Below are positions 33,304 through 41,064 of a DNA stretch of 64,000 nucleotides, one piece after another. The DNA is from Roseivirga pacifica (GTDB taxonomy: Bacteria > Bacteroidota > Bacteroidia > Cytophagales > Cyclobacteriaceae), in assembly GCF_900111145.1 (NCBI RefSeq), contig NZ_FOIR01000002.1, forward strand, positions 1,178,001-1,242,000, given 5' to 3'. The notes below the pieces were generated by a model. The model was not told the DNA's origin. It was given only the letters and a program-made list of their open reading frames with translations, and did no database searches. The position numbers and the translations under genes are program-made. Each line of letters opens with the position of its first letter. Position 1 is the first letter of the stretch.

Positions 33304-33888
33304 TTAACTTCTCTTATTTATTTCATCTCTAATCTTGGCTGCCTTTTCGTAGTCTTCTGCATTCAATGCCTCGTCTAACATTTCGTTCAGCTTATCTACA
33401 GAAAAGTCTTGCAAACGCTCGCCTTCCTTTTCAACCACCACTGGCTCGTTTTCTTCTTCCAAAACCTCTTCATCATCGGTTAGAATAATGCCGGCTTCAG
33501 AGAGCACCTTTTCATAAGTATAGAAAGGCACTTCGAAACGAATACCAATCGCAATGGCATCGGATGGACGGGCATCTATTTCAACGTCTTTAATACCATT
33601 GGAACAGACAATTTTTGCAAAGAACACACCTTCTTTCAAGTCGGAAATTATGATTTCCTGCACTTCAAAATCAAACCCATGAGCAAACGACTTGAACAAA
33701 TCATGGGTCATGGGTCTGTTTGGTGTTATCTTTTCAATTTCCAAGGCGATGGCTTGAGCTTCGAACATACCAATAATAATTGGCAGCCTTCTTTCTCCCT
33801 CCACTTCGCCTAAAACCAACGCAAACGAACCAGTGGTTTGCGATTGGCTGGAAGACAACCCGAGAATTTCGATTTTAATTTTATTCAA
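33304..33888 (-). CDS. Bifunctional nuclease family protein with UVR domain
   Basis: A 194-residue protein. The N-terminal DUF151/BFN domain (1-130) contains VLGEVEGERRLPIIIGMFEA and the acidic DARPSDAIAIGIRF. A Glu/Asp-rich linker follows, then a C-terminal UvrB/UvrC-type helical hairpin (LNEMLDEALNAEDYEKAAKI, RDEI). BFN proteins have reported DNase/RNase activity in plants; the bacterial role is unclear. It lies 11 bp after etfA on the same strand, so it is probably co-transcribed with etfBA. Confidence 0.9.
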   Translation of the reverse strand: MNKIKIEILGLSSSQSQTTGSFALVLGEVEGERRLPIIIGMFEAQAIALEIEKITPNRPMTHDLFKSFAHGFDFEVQEIIISDLKEGVFFAKIVCSNGIKDVEIDARPSDAIAIGIRFEVPFYTYEKVLSEAGIILTDDEEVLEEENEPVVVEKEGERLQDFSVDKLNEMLDEALNAEDYEKAAKIRDEINKRS

Positions 33889-33899
33889 AACTTAAGCGT

Positions 33900-34850
33900 C
33901 TACAACGCCTTTTTTAGCGCCTCGTTTAATTTAGGAACCACATCGAAGGCATCTCCAACCACACCATAGTCTGCGGCTTTAAAGAATGGAGCTTCTTCAT
34001 CTTTGTTAATCACTACAATATACTTAGAAGAATTGACTCCGGCCAAGTGCTGAATAGCACCTGAAATACCAACTGCGATGTACAAAGAAGGGCTCACTTT
34101 TACACCTGTTTGGCCTACGTGCTCATGGTGAGGCCTCCAGTCCATATCAGAAACCGGTTTAGAACAACCTGTAGCTGCACCAAGTGTTTTGGCCAGATCT
34201 TCAATCATTCCCCAGTTTTCAGGACCTTTCAATCCACGACCGCCAGATACTACAATGTCAGCTTCAGGCAATAGCACATCACCTTCTGCCTTTTCAGTAG
34301 CGGTAATTTTGGCTCCGAACAAAGCATCATCTAGGCTAACAGAAAGTGCCTCTACAGCGGCAGCCCCACCATCTTGCTTTAGGTCGATAGCGTTTTTCTT
34401 GATCGCCAATATTTTCTTGTCGGTAGTTACACTCACATTGGCAAATGCTTTACCGGTATAAATACTTCTTTTTACTACAAAACCATTCGAGGTATCGGGT
34501 AATGCTACCACGTTAGACACCAAACCGGCACCTGTTTTAGCAGCCACTCTACCTACTACAGCATCGGCCAATGAAGACTTGGCAGTAACCAAAACCTCTG
34601 CCCCGGTGCTTTCCATAGCAGCAGCGATTGCCTCTGCATACGGCTGAATCAAACCGGCATTCAATCTATCGTCTGCTACGTGTAGTACTTTTGCGGCACC
34701 GTTTTGCCCAGCTGTTGCTAGCTCTTCTTCTGAAACGCTACCAAGCGCCAAAGCGGTAGTTTCACCCAAAGCAGCACCGAAAGAGATTGCCTCGCGAGAA
34801 GACTTTTTGATCTTACCTTCTTCTGTCTCAATAAATACTAAAATTGACAT
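33900..34850 (-). CDS. etfA: Electron transfer flavoprotein subunit alpha
   Basis: The 316-residue FAD-bearing subunit of ETF, which takes electrons from acyl-CoA dehydrogenases to ETF-quinone oxidoreductase. The FAD-binding domain is at the C-terminus: VVSGGRGLKGPENW, GAATGCSKPVSD, HHEHVGQTGVKVSPSLYIAV followed by GISGAIQHLAG. The N-terminal domain pairs with EtfB. It follows etfB by 19 bp in an operon. Glutaryl-CoA dehydrogenase, a classical ETF client, is encoded 3.3 kb away. Confidence 0.97.
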   Translation of the reverse strand: MSILVFIETEEGKIKKSSREAISFGAALGETTALALGSVSEEELATAGQNGAAKVLHVADDRLNAGLIQPYAEAIAAAMESTGAEVLVTAKSSLADAVVGRVAAKTGAGLVSNVVALPDTSNGFVVKRSIYTGKAFANVSVTTDKKILAIKKNAIDLKQDGGAAAVEALSVSLDDALFGAKITATEKAEGDVLLPEADIVVSGGRGLKGPENWGMIEDLAKTLGAATGCSKPVSDMDWRPHHEHVGQTGVKVSPSLYIAVGISGAIQHLAGVNSSKYIVVINKDEEAPFFKAADYGVVGDAFDVVPKLNEALKKAL

Positions 34851-34869
34851 ATTCTTGCTTTAGAGTGTT

Positions 34870-35607
34870 TTAGATTACTTTCGCTTCGTTTTTCAACAGA
34901 TTCACCAACTCGTCTAAGTTGTCGGCATCTACCATTTTAACTGCACCTTTGGCCGGTGGCAACTCATAGTTGCTCAACTCAGCATGTGCTGTATTATCAA
35001 CTGGGTCTTTCACCTCTAGTGGCTTAGTTCTGGCCGACATGATACCACGCATGTTAGGAATTTTCCACTCTGCAATTGGTTCTTGGCAACCGGCAACAAA
35101 AGGAAGTTTCACTTCCAATTTCTCTTTACCGCCTTCAATTTCGCGAGTAAGTTTAGCAGAATCGCCTTCTACTTCAAGCTGCATCACTGGCGAAAAAGAA
35201 GGTAAGCCTAAAAGCTCGCCAACCATGCCGTGCACCATACCACCGTTAAAGTCGATTGACTCGCGGCCCATCAAAATCAGGTCATATTCACCTGCTTTAG
35301 CAACAGCTGCAATCTGATTCGCCACAAAGAACGAATCTGATGGGAACGCATTGATACGTACCGCCTCATCTGCTCCAATAGCCAGCGCCTTACGAATAGT
35401 CGGGTCAGCATCTGCCTCACCTACATTCAACACTGTAATTTTTCCTCCATGTCGTTCCTTCAGCTCAACCGCTCTTGCCAATGCATAGTCATCGTAAGGG
35501 CCAATAATAAATTGTACCCCAGTTTTATCGAATTCCGTATTGTTATTGGTAAAAGCAATGCGAGAAGTAGTATCAGGAACATGTGTGATACAAACTAAAA
35601 TATTCAT
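34870..35607 (-). CDS. etfB: Electron transfer flavoprotein subunit beta
   Basis: The 245-residue AMP-binding subunit of ETF. The start was placed at the ATG at 35607, giving MNILVCITHVPDT, the conserved N-terminus; the frame extends upstream without homology. Family motifs include NEFD-type INFNNNTEFDKTGV equivalents, GPYDDYALARAVELKE and LLMG-type LILMGRESIDFNGG, then LLGLPSFSPVMQLEVEG. First gene of the etfB-etfA-bfn operon. Confidence 0.96.
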   Translation of the reverse strand: MNILVCITHVPDTTSRIAFTNNNTEFDKTGVQFIIGPYDDYALARAVELKERHGGKITVLNVGEADADPTIRKALAIGADEAVRINAFPSDSFFVANQIAAVAKAGEYDLILMGRESIDFNGGMVHGMVGELLGLPSFSPVMQLEVEGDSAKLTREIEGGKEKLEVKLPFVAGCQEPIAEWKIPNMRGIMSARTKPLEVKDPVDNTAHAELSNYELPPAKGAVKMVDADNLDELVNLLKNEAKVI

Positions 35608-35708
35608 TCTTGCTTTGCGATTTTTTGTGATATATAGTTCAACTAGTTGCCGGACAAAGGGTTTTAGAAACATTCCCTTTTCGGCTATAAAAAATAGGGA
35701 GAAGCCCC

Positions 35709-35716
35709 TAAATTTG
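35709..35716 (+). promoter_or_regulatory. -7 element (TAAATTTG) upstream of the TPR-like gene
   Basis: An exact TAnnTTTG match 18 bp before the small leader ORF at 35734 and 47 bp before the ATG at 35763. No -33 box is evident. Confidence 0.4.
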
Positions 35717-35733
35717 CTCGAAGATAGTTAATA

Positions 35734-35766
35734 ATGAAGGAAATAAAAACGCCTGCAAACGAATGA
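35734..35766 (+). CDS. Possible 10-residue leader peptide coupled to the TPR-like gene
   Basis: ATG at 35734 opens a frame MKEIKTPANE whose TGA overlaps the next gene's ATG as ATGA. This could be translational coupling, or chance. There is no other evidence that it is expressed. Confidence 0.25.
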   Translation: MKEIKTPANE

Positions 35767-36086
35767 ATACAGCCAGAATTGAACTTCTTAAAAAGTATAT
35801 TGAAGAAGAGCCGAACGAGCCCTTTAACTACTACGCCTTAGGCTGTGAATTAATGCACGAAGCTGCAGATGAAGCCCTTAACTACTTTGAACATCTGTTA
35901 AACAACTTTGCAGACTACCTGCCAACCTACTATCAGGCAGGCTTATTGCAAGCAGAATTTGGCGAAGAAGAAACTGCCCTGATAACTTACGAAAAAGGCA
36001 TTGAACTCGCCAAAGAGCAGGAGAATCACAAAACCCTTCGCGAACTACAAACGGCTTATCAGAACTTACAGTTTGAAATGGATTAG
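35763..36086 (+). CDS. Small TPR-repeat protein
   Basis: A 107-residue protein made of about three helix pairs in the TPR style: EEPNEPFNYYALGCELMHEA, YFEHLLNNFADYLPTYYQAG and EEETALITYEKGIELAKEQE. No signal peptide, so probably a cytosolic adaptor. Such small TPR proteins are common and conserved in Bacteroidota but without a known partner. It is divergent from etfB with a promoter motif in the spacer, and it converges on tryptophan 2,3-dioxygenase. Confidence 0.85.
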   Translation: MNTARIELLKKYIEEEPNEPFNYYALGCELMHEAADEALNYFEHLLNNFADYLPTYYQAGLLQAEFGEEETALITYEKGIELAKEQENHKTLRELQTAYQNLQFEMD

Positions 36087-36175
36087 GTTAGTTCAGGGTT
36101 CAATGTTCCTGGTTCATTGAAGTTTAGATGTCCATCCCTAAATAAGATTGACTAATTTACCAATTCACCATTATA

Positions 36176-37141
36176 CTAATTCCCTGAAAGTTGCTTTAAC
36201 ACCCAATGTTTACCCCACTCCTGCTTTTCTTCTTCACTCCATAATTCAGGGAAGAAAATTACTTTTTGAAAACGTGGCGGCAGGTACTTTTGCCAATTGG
36301 TTCCACCTGTGGCCGCAATATCTTCAGGGTCGCGCTGCAAATAGCGAACAGCGGTTTTAAAATGCGCCAAAGGCCAATCGACATTCGCCAAAAGGTCGAG
36401 TCTTCTCAATTGTTTCACAACCTCCTCTGCACCTTCCAGTGTTTTGTAATGCTTAAGGTATAGCTGATAAAAGTTGGTGGTTTTGGTGTCTTCCGCCAAG
36501 TGCAAAAACTCTTTCGAATACTTTTCTTCAAATTGTTCTAACGTAAGTGTTTTCTTACCCGACTTTAACTCCGTAGCTCCGGTTTTCCAGTAAATACAAT
36601 CGTACAATTGGTCTAAAGAAGAATAATCGTCAAAGTCATCGCGATGCTCCATCCCCACCAAATTGATCATATCTGTTGCTCCAATCTCAATCATTCGGTA
36701 TTGACCCGACTGGAAGCCAGATGATGGCAAAAGCGACATTCTAAACTGCAGAAACTGCTCCTTCTCCATCCCTTCCGTCATAATCACAAAAGAATGGCAA
36801 AGGTGCTCTAGGTAGTTATTAATACGGTTTAAACGTAGCGTAAACTCTTTTACATTGGGATGTTCACCTTCATGCACTTGCTTCATTTCCCACCGAATAA
36901 GCTTAAAGTAAAGCTCGGTGATCTGGTGATAGATTATAAAAATCATTTCATCTGGAAAACCTGTTTTGGGTTGTTGCAGCCCAAGCAGCGAATCCAGGTT
37001 GATGTAGTCCCAGTATTTCAGATAATCGGCATGCAGTAAGCCATCCAAATAAGAGGCAAGGTCCTGCCCCATAGCATCATACTTATCTGCGAGTTGCTCA
37101 ATTCTGTCAAGTATCTTTTGGTCGATTTCCGACTTGTTCAT
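36176..37141 (-). CDS. Tryptophan 2,3-dioxygenase family protein
   Basis: A 321-residue heme dioxygenase that opens the indole ring of tryptophan to N-formylkynurenine. Family signatures are DYLKYWDYINLDSLLGLQQP, DEMIFIIYHQITELYFKLI with the heme-pocket region, LLPSSGFQSGQYRMIEI and WPLAHFKTAVRYLQRDPEDI followed by GGTNWQKYL. It is longer than the short bacterial TDOs (about 280), as is common in this phylum. The ATG at 37141 was chosen; the frame upstream of it overlaps the divergent gene. It faces glutaryl-CoA dehydrogenase across a 64-bp divergent spacer, so the two are likely co-regulated in tryptophan or lysine breakdown. Confidence 0.92.
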   Translation of the reverse strand: MNKSEIDQKILDRIEQLADKYDAMGQDLASYLDGLLHADYLKYWDYINLDSLLGLQQPKTGFPDEMIFIIYHQITELYFKLIRWEMKQVHEGEHPNVKEFTLRLNRINNYLEHLCHSFVIMTEGMEKEQFLQFRMSLLPSSGFQSGQYRMIEIGATDMINLVGMEHRDDFDDYSSLDQLYDCIYWKTGATELKSGKKTLTLEQFEEKYSKEFLHLAEDTKTTNFYQLYLKHYKTLEGAEEVVKQLRRLDLLANVDWPLAHFKTAVRYLQRDPEDIAATGGTNWQKYLPPRFQKVIFFPELWSEEEKQEWGKHWVLKQLSGN

Positions 37142-37205
37142 ACGTTTGCATGGATTAAAAAGTGGTTGCAAATTTGACCACAAAACATTCAGAAACCAAA
37201 TACCT

Positions 37206-38420
37206 ATGAGCAGCGATAAGGCACCTAACATCCAAAAATCATCGAAACAAGATACTTTTGAGCACCCTGACTTCTATGGCATGGACGCATTGCTAACAGA
37301 AGAACACCTTATGATTCGCTCTGCGGTACGCGATTTCGTTAAACGCGAAATCTCTCCTTACATAGAAAGCTGGGCTGAAAACGCCTACTTTCCTTACGAC
37401 ATCGTAAAAAAGTTCGGAGAAATTGGAGCCTTTGGTCCACAGTTGCCAGAAAAATATGGCTGCGGTGGCCTCGACTACATTGCATATGGTCTGATTATGC
37501 AGGAGATAGAACGCGGAGATTCCGGAATGCGTTCCACTGCATCGGTACAAGGTTCGCTTGTAATGTACCCTATCTACAAATTCGGCTCTGAAGAGCAACG
37601 CATGAAGTACCTTCCGAAGCTTGCTTCGGGCGAATGGCTTGGTTGCTTCGGCCTAACGGAACCAGACCACGGTTCTAACCCAAGTGGCATGACGACCAAC
37701 TTTAAAGATATGGGCGACCATTATTTATTGAATGGTGCCAAAATGTGGATCTCGAATGCGCCACATGCTGATGTTGCTGTTGTTTGGGCTAAAAACGAAG
37801 AAGGTAGGATTCACGGACTGATCGTTGAGCGTGGCATGGAAGGGTTTTCTACCCCAGAAACGCACGGCAAATGGTCGCTAAGAGCAAGTGCCACTGGTGA
37901 GTTGGTGTTCGACAACGTAAAAGTGCCGAAAGAAAACTTGCTGCCAGGCAAAAGTGGTTTAGGTGCACCTATGATGTGTCTTGACTCTGCGCGTTATGGC
38001 ATTGCTTGGGGCGCAATTGGTGCCGCTATGGACTGCTACGAGTCGGCTAGAAGATATACGCTTGAAAGAGAGCAGTTCGATAAGCCAATTGCTTCCTTCC
38101 AGTTGCAGCAAAAGAAGTTGGCTGAAATGCTTACGGAGATCACAAAAGCACAGCTCTTAAACTTCCGTTTAGGTCAATTATTTAATGAAGGCAAGGCCAC
38201 TACCCCACAAATTTCTATGGCCAAAAGAAATGCCGTAGAAGTAGCACTAAACATTGCCAGAGAGGCACGCCAAATGCATGGTGGCATGGGCATTACAGGC
38301 GAATATCCAATGATGCGCCATATGGCGAACTTGGAGTCTGTTGTGACTTACGAAGGCACACACGACATTCACCTATTAATTTTAGGTGCCGATATTACGG
38401 GTATTCCTGCATTTAAGTAA
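37206..38420 (+). CDS. gcdH: Glutaryl-CoA dehydrogenase (acyl-CoA dehydrogenase family)
   Basis: A 404-residue FAD enzyme that oxidises and decarboxylates glutaryl-CoA to crotonyl-CoA, passing electrons to ETF. It has the acyl-CoA dehydrogenase layout: helical N-domain, CFGLTEPDHGSNPSGM in the beta domain, and the C-terminal RQMHGGMGITGEYPMMRHMA and TYEGTHDIHLLILG with the catalytic Glu. The last motif and overall length point to the glutaryl-CoA type. The start was set at the ATG at 37206 (MSSDKAP). Divergent from tryptophan 2,3-dioxygenase and near etfAB, it gives a coherent amino-acid degradation neighbourhood. Confidence 0.92.
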   Translation: MSSDKAPNIQKSSKQDTFEHPDFYGMDALLTEEHLMIRSAVRDFVKREISPYIESWAENAYFPYDIVKKFGEIGAFGPQLPEKYGCGGLDYIAYGLIMQEIERGDSGMRSTASVQGSLVMYPIYKFGSEEQRMKYLPKLASGEWLGCFGLTEPDHGSNPSGMTTNFKDMGDHYLLNGAKMWISNAPHADVAVVWAKNEEGRIHGLIVERGMEGFSTPETHGKWSLRASATGELVFDNVKVPKENLLPGKSGLGAPMMCLDSARYGIAWGAIGAAMDCYESARRYTLEREQFDKPIASFQLQQKKLAEMLTEITKAQLLNFRLGQLFNEGKATTPQISMAKRNAVEVALNIAREARQMHGGMGITGEYPMMRHMANLESVVTYEGTHDIHLLILGADITGIPAFK

Positions 38421-38445
38421 GCATTCAAAAAGTTTAGATTGAATG

Positions 38446-38475
38446 AAGCCCTTGCTGAAAAGTGAGGGCTTTTTT
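38446..38475 (+). terminator. Intrinsic terminator after gcdH
   Basis: AAGCCCT (38446-38452) pairs with AGGGCTT (38465-38471) over a 12-nt loop and runs into T6. Confidence 0.8.
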
Positions 38476-38518
38476 GTTCGTATATCTATCAAGCTTAATT
38501 ATATGTTATGTCATTGAA

Positions 38519-40012
38519 TCAAAAATAATATATGGACTTTGGGTTCATAACTTTTTCAATTCCCTCATTTTTAAGACCGATTTTCAAAGCTTGATGTATC
38601 CGTAAAAATGACGGGAGCTCTACTAAACCCTTTTTATCCCTGAGAACCATCGAACGGCATTGAATAATTAAGCTATCCTTAGTACAATTAAAAGGAAACT
38701 GGTTCACATCAAAAGTAGGTATGTGCTTTAGATATATCCTTTTCCGTTTTTTAAGCACATTCATAATTGTGCTCACTAACCATCTATCAAGCTCTTTCAT
38801 TTGCTCTTCATCATTTATCAATGGATAAAAACTCATGATCCCTTTAAAAGACAGCCTTTTGTATGCCCCTGAAATATATCTTTTTAGAGTAACCTCAGTC
38901 ATATTTCCATATAGATATCTCCTTATTTGCATAATTGCAGTGACAAAATCCTTATCCATATTATTGGCTGGTTTGTTAGAAGCTTTAAAAGGTATTGTCG
39001 CAATTGGTTGAATTAAATTCCTATATAAAAGGTAGGAGATTTGGTTCTTGATTTTGTGAACAGATGAATCTTTTATACTAATTGACTTAGTAGATATTTT
39101 ATACCCTAAAAACTCAATATATCTCTTAGTGGCTAAAAACTCTGATTTCAACTCCTCTCGTTGAAGTATACTTATACCATCTGATTTATTATAGTTAATC
39201 TCTATGCCAGTCTCCTTTGAAAAAGAAGTAATTATATCAAATGCTTTAACTATCTGATTATAATCCTTTGACCAAACTATTGTGTCATCTGCGTATCTTG
39301 CAAACCTGACACCCTCATCCTCAAACCTCCTGTCCAACTTCCAACAAATAAGATTTGCTATAAATAATGATATAGATGTACCTAAAGGAATTCCAACTTG
39401 AAAATCCTTTAAGAACGCTTCTATAACTTGCTTTTCTAGGTCTGAAACAAGAAAAGAATTTTCTTCCAACTGTTCGAAAATGTAATCATGCCTTATAGAG
39501 CCAAAGAAATTGCTAAAATCAAACTCCGCCACATATATCCTAGGAACTTCTTTTAGCTCATGAGCTATATCTTGAATAGCAAAGTGTACATTCCTATCAT
39601 TCCTATATGCATAAGATAGAGAACTAAACCGATGCCTATTTTTTGCAAGTAAGTTAGTATAAAACCTGTCAGAAACCGCAGCGTCAGGTATTTGGTAAAT
39701 ACTTATTTTACGGATTCCACCACCCTTTTTGGGAATTTCCTTTTGAAACGGCTTATTTGGTTTGTACAAACCGTTTAACAACTTGTGAGTTATAGAATTA
39801 ACAATTTGATTTTTCTTTTTTAGAACATAAAAAGGGTTATGCTTTGGGTCATCGTTCCATTCTAATGGAATCTTTATTTCCTTATCGGGAGCATTATCTA
39901 GTCTACGTTGATTACGCTGATACGATATCTCTTGATAATTGTGGTATAAATGAAATCTTCTAGCTTTTTCAGAAGCCTCCTCTATTAGGTCTTGAAGTAA
40001 TATGTCTTTCAT
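38519..40012 (-). CDS. Stand-alone reverse transcriptase, possible defence-associated (UG/DRT-like) RT
   Basis: A 497-residue RNA-directed DNA polymerase. Motif A is VAEFDFSNFFGSI (Asp165), motif B VGIPLGTSISLFIANL (207-221) and motif C FARYADDTIVW (YADD 240-243), followed by the FLGYKIS motif. The N-terminal KKGGGIRKISIYQIPDAAVS is also typical. No maturase or HNH domain and no DGR target-repeat context is seen, so it is not an ordinary group II intron or a DGR; the retron VTG/NAxxH signatures were not recognised. The C-terminal 200 residues are helical, as in abortive-infection/UG-type RTs. The gene is distinctly AT-rich between core genes, which suggests transfer. The start is the ATG at 40012. 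Class assignment needs a profile search. Confidence 0.85.
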   Translation of the reverse strand: MKDILLQDLIEEASEKARRFHLYHNYQEISYQRNQRRLDNAPDKEIKIPLEWNDDPKHNPFYVLKKKNQIVNSITHKLLNGLYKPNKPFQKEIPKKGGGIRKISIYQIPDAAVSDRFYTNLLAKNRHRFSSLSYAYRNDRNVHFAIQDIAHELKEVPRIYVAEFDFSNFFGSIRHDYIFEQLEENSFLVSDLEKQVIEAFLKDFQVGIPLGTSISLFIANLICWKLDRRFEDEGVRFARYADDTIVWSKDYNQIVKAFDIITSFSKETGIEINYNKSDGISILQREELKSEFLATKRYIEFLGYKISTKSISIKDSSVHKIKNQISYLLYRNLIQPIATIPFKASNKPANNMDKDFVTAIMQIRRYLYGNMTEVTLKRYISGAYKRLSFKGIMSFYPLINDEEQMKELDRWLVSTIMNVLKKRKRIYLKHIPTFDVNQFPFNCTKDSLIIQCRSMVLRDKKGLVELPSFLRIHQALKIGLKNEGIEKVMNPKSIYYF

Positions 40013-40116
40013 AGTAAAAACAAAAAGCACCAACAAGTGGTGCTCCTCACGTATATCACAATTAAAAATAAGTTTTCATTTTTTAATGATGAGCTGAAAA
40101 ACTCTTCACTAACCAT
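40009..40116 (-). CDS. Possible 35-residue leader ORF overlapping the RT start
   Basis: ATG at 40116 opens MVSEEFFSSSLKNENLFLIV and continues through the terminator-like hairpin to a TGA that overlaps the RT ATG as ATGA. Translation through the hairpin could couple RT synthesis to the leader. A non-coding RNA role of the same DNA is an equally good reading. Confidence 0.3.
   Translation of the reverse strand: MVSEEFFSSSLKNENLFLIVIYVRSTTCWCFLFLL
40013..40044 (-). terminator. Terminator-like hairpin just upstream of the RT start codon
   Basis: AGCACCA (40026-40032) and TGGTGCT (40038-40044) form a perfect 7-bp stem with a 5-nt loop; on the minus strand TTTTTGTTTTT follows, then ACT and the ATG at 40012. 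The upstream gene ends at 40235, 190 bp away, so this may end a short RNA or attenuate RT expression. Confidence 0.7.
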
Positions 40117-40234
40117 CTCCAAGCGTCTCAGCCTGGGCGTTGAGATATCCGTTCACCTCCTTAAGGCATACATGCAATTAAAGAAAAATATTTTTAAGGC
40201 AAAACAATCTCTTCAATTCGCTACAACTGTATTA
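40045..40234 (-). ncRNA. Candidate structured RNA upstream of the reverse transcriptase
   Basis: This non-coding stretch ends in the terminator-like hairpin. On the minus strand it has potential helices such as TCTCA/TGAGA (around 40128-40147) and an AAGGAGGTGA stretch unusual for this phylum. RNA templates precede several defence RTs and retrons, so an RT-associated RNA is plausible. No covariation evidence is available from one sequence. Confidence 0.3.
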
Positions 40235-40861
40235 TCATCTCTCAGGCCAAACCAGTGCCTCAGCCGGGTTATGTTTATTCGCGGTTAAGTCAATCAGGTT
40301 ATGAAAGGTGCTATTGAGTCTTTTGCGGATTTTTTTGATAATGATACTGTTCAGGTTCAGTAGCATTTTTACATCCTGATAAACCCCGGTATAAGTAACG
40401 TCTACATTGTTTCCTGACTGCTCTAACTTCCATTGGGCACAGTAATAATCTACCGGGTCGTAATCTTCGTTGCGTTCATAGTCTTTAACCTGAGTAGACC
40501 TTGTTATAAACACTCCATTTTCGTAGAGCACGTCTACTTTAACACGGCCTGTCTTCTTCACAAAAAGCCAGGGAATGTTCACAAAGAAATCGAAAGTGAA
40601 TGTAGAGTCAGCACGGTTTACCTTCAGCATTTCTGTTTCGCTCTCACCTTCCACCCACTCATAACTATCAACATCGAGTATCAAATTCATCACTTCATAA
40701 ACGCTGGTATTTTCAATAACAAAAGCACCTTTAAGTACTTCGTAGCCTTCTAGCGAATCGAGCTTGGTAATTGTTACCTCATCATCTACCCATACATTTT
40801 GTGCTTGCATGGCATAGGCAAATGGCCAACAAAACAGCAGCATAAGCAAACGTAACCTCAT
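40235..40861 (-). CDS. Secreted START/SRPBCC-like domain protein
   Basis: A 208-residue protein with a signal peptide (ending AMQAQ) and a single START-type helix-grip domain: WVDDEVTITKLDSLEGYEVL, LILDVDSYEWVEGESETEML and a long C-terminal helix (LNSIIIKKIRKRLNSTFHNL). START domains bind lipids or other hydrophobic ligands. Periplasmic members are found in Bacteroidota without assigned ligands. The start is the ATG at 40861, since the upstream extension to 40933 adds no signal-like sequence. Single gene; the closest same-strand downstream gene is the reverse transcriptase. Confidence 0.82.
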   Translation of the reverse strand: MRLRLLMLLFCWPFAYAMQAQNVWVDDEVTITKLDSLEGYEVLKGAFVIENTSVYEVMNLILDVDSYEWVEGESETEMLKVNRADSTFTFDFFVNIPWLFVKKTGRVKVDVLYENGVFITRSTQVKDYERNEDYDPVDYYCAQWKLEQSGNNVDVTYTGVYQDVKMLLNLNSIIIKKIRKRLNSTFHNLIDLTANKHNPAEALVWPER

Positions 40862-41000
40862 ATTGGAGCACTCGGTTAAATGCCGCCAAATACATAGAAT
40901 TTTAGTTTTTGGTGAGTTAAAGGTTGATAGCATAAATGAAAAAGTGGTAAAAGCTTAATCACACAATATACTAAAACATTGGAAATGGCTTTGGCCTATA

Positions 41001-41040
41001 AAAAAATAGCCATGCCTACAAGAACAGTTAGGCATGGCTA
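41001..41040 (-). terminator. Strong intrinsic terminator of SusCD locus 2
   Basis: TAGCCATGCCTA (41007-41018) pairs over its whole 12 bp with TAGGCATGGCTA (41029-41040); on the minus strand it is followed by T6. It ends the long minus-strand operon that begins at susC (51336). Confidence 0.92.
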
Positions 41041-41064
41041 AGTAATCTTTTTTTCTAAATAATT

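Noticed and set aside
38519-40012. Group II intron maturase, retron RT or DGR RT
   Set aside because: No maturase or endonuclease domain, no intron ends, no variable/template repeat pair, and no clear retron signatures were seen; kept as an unclassified stand-alone RT.
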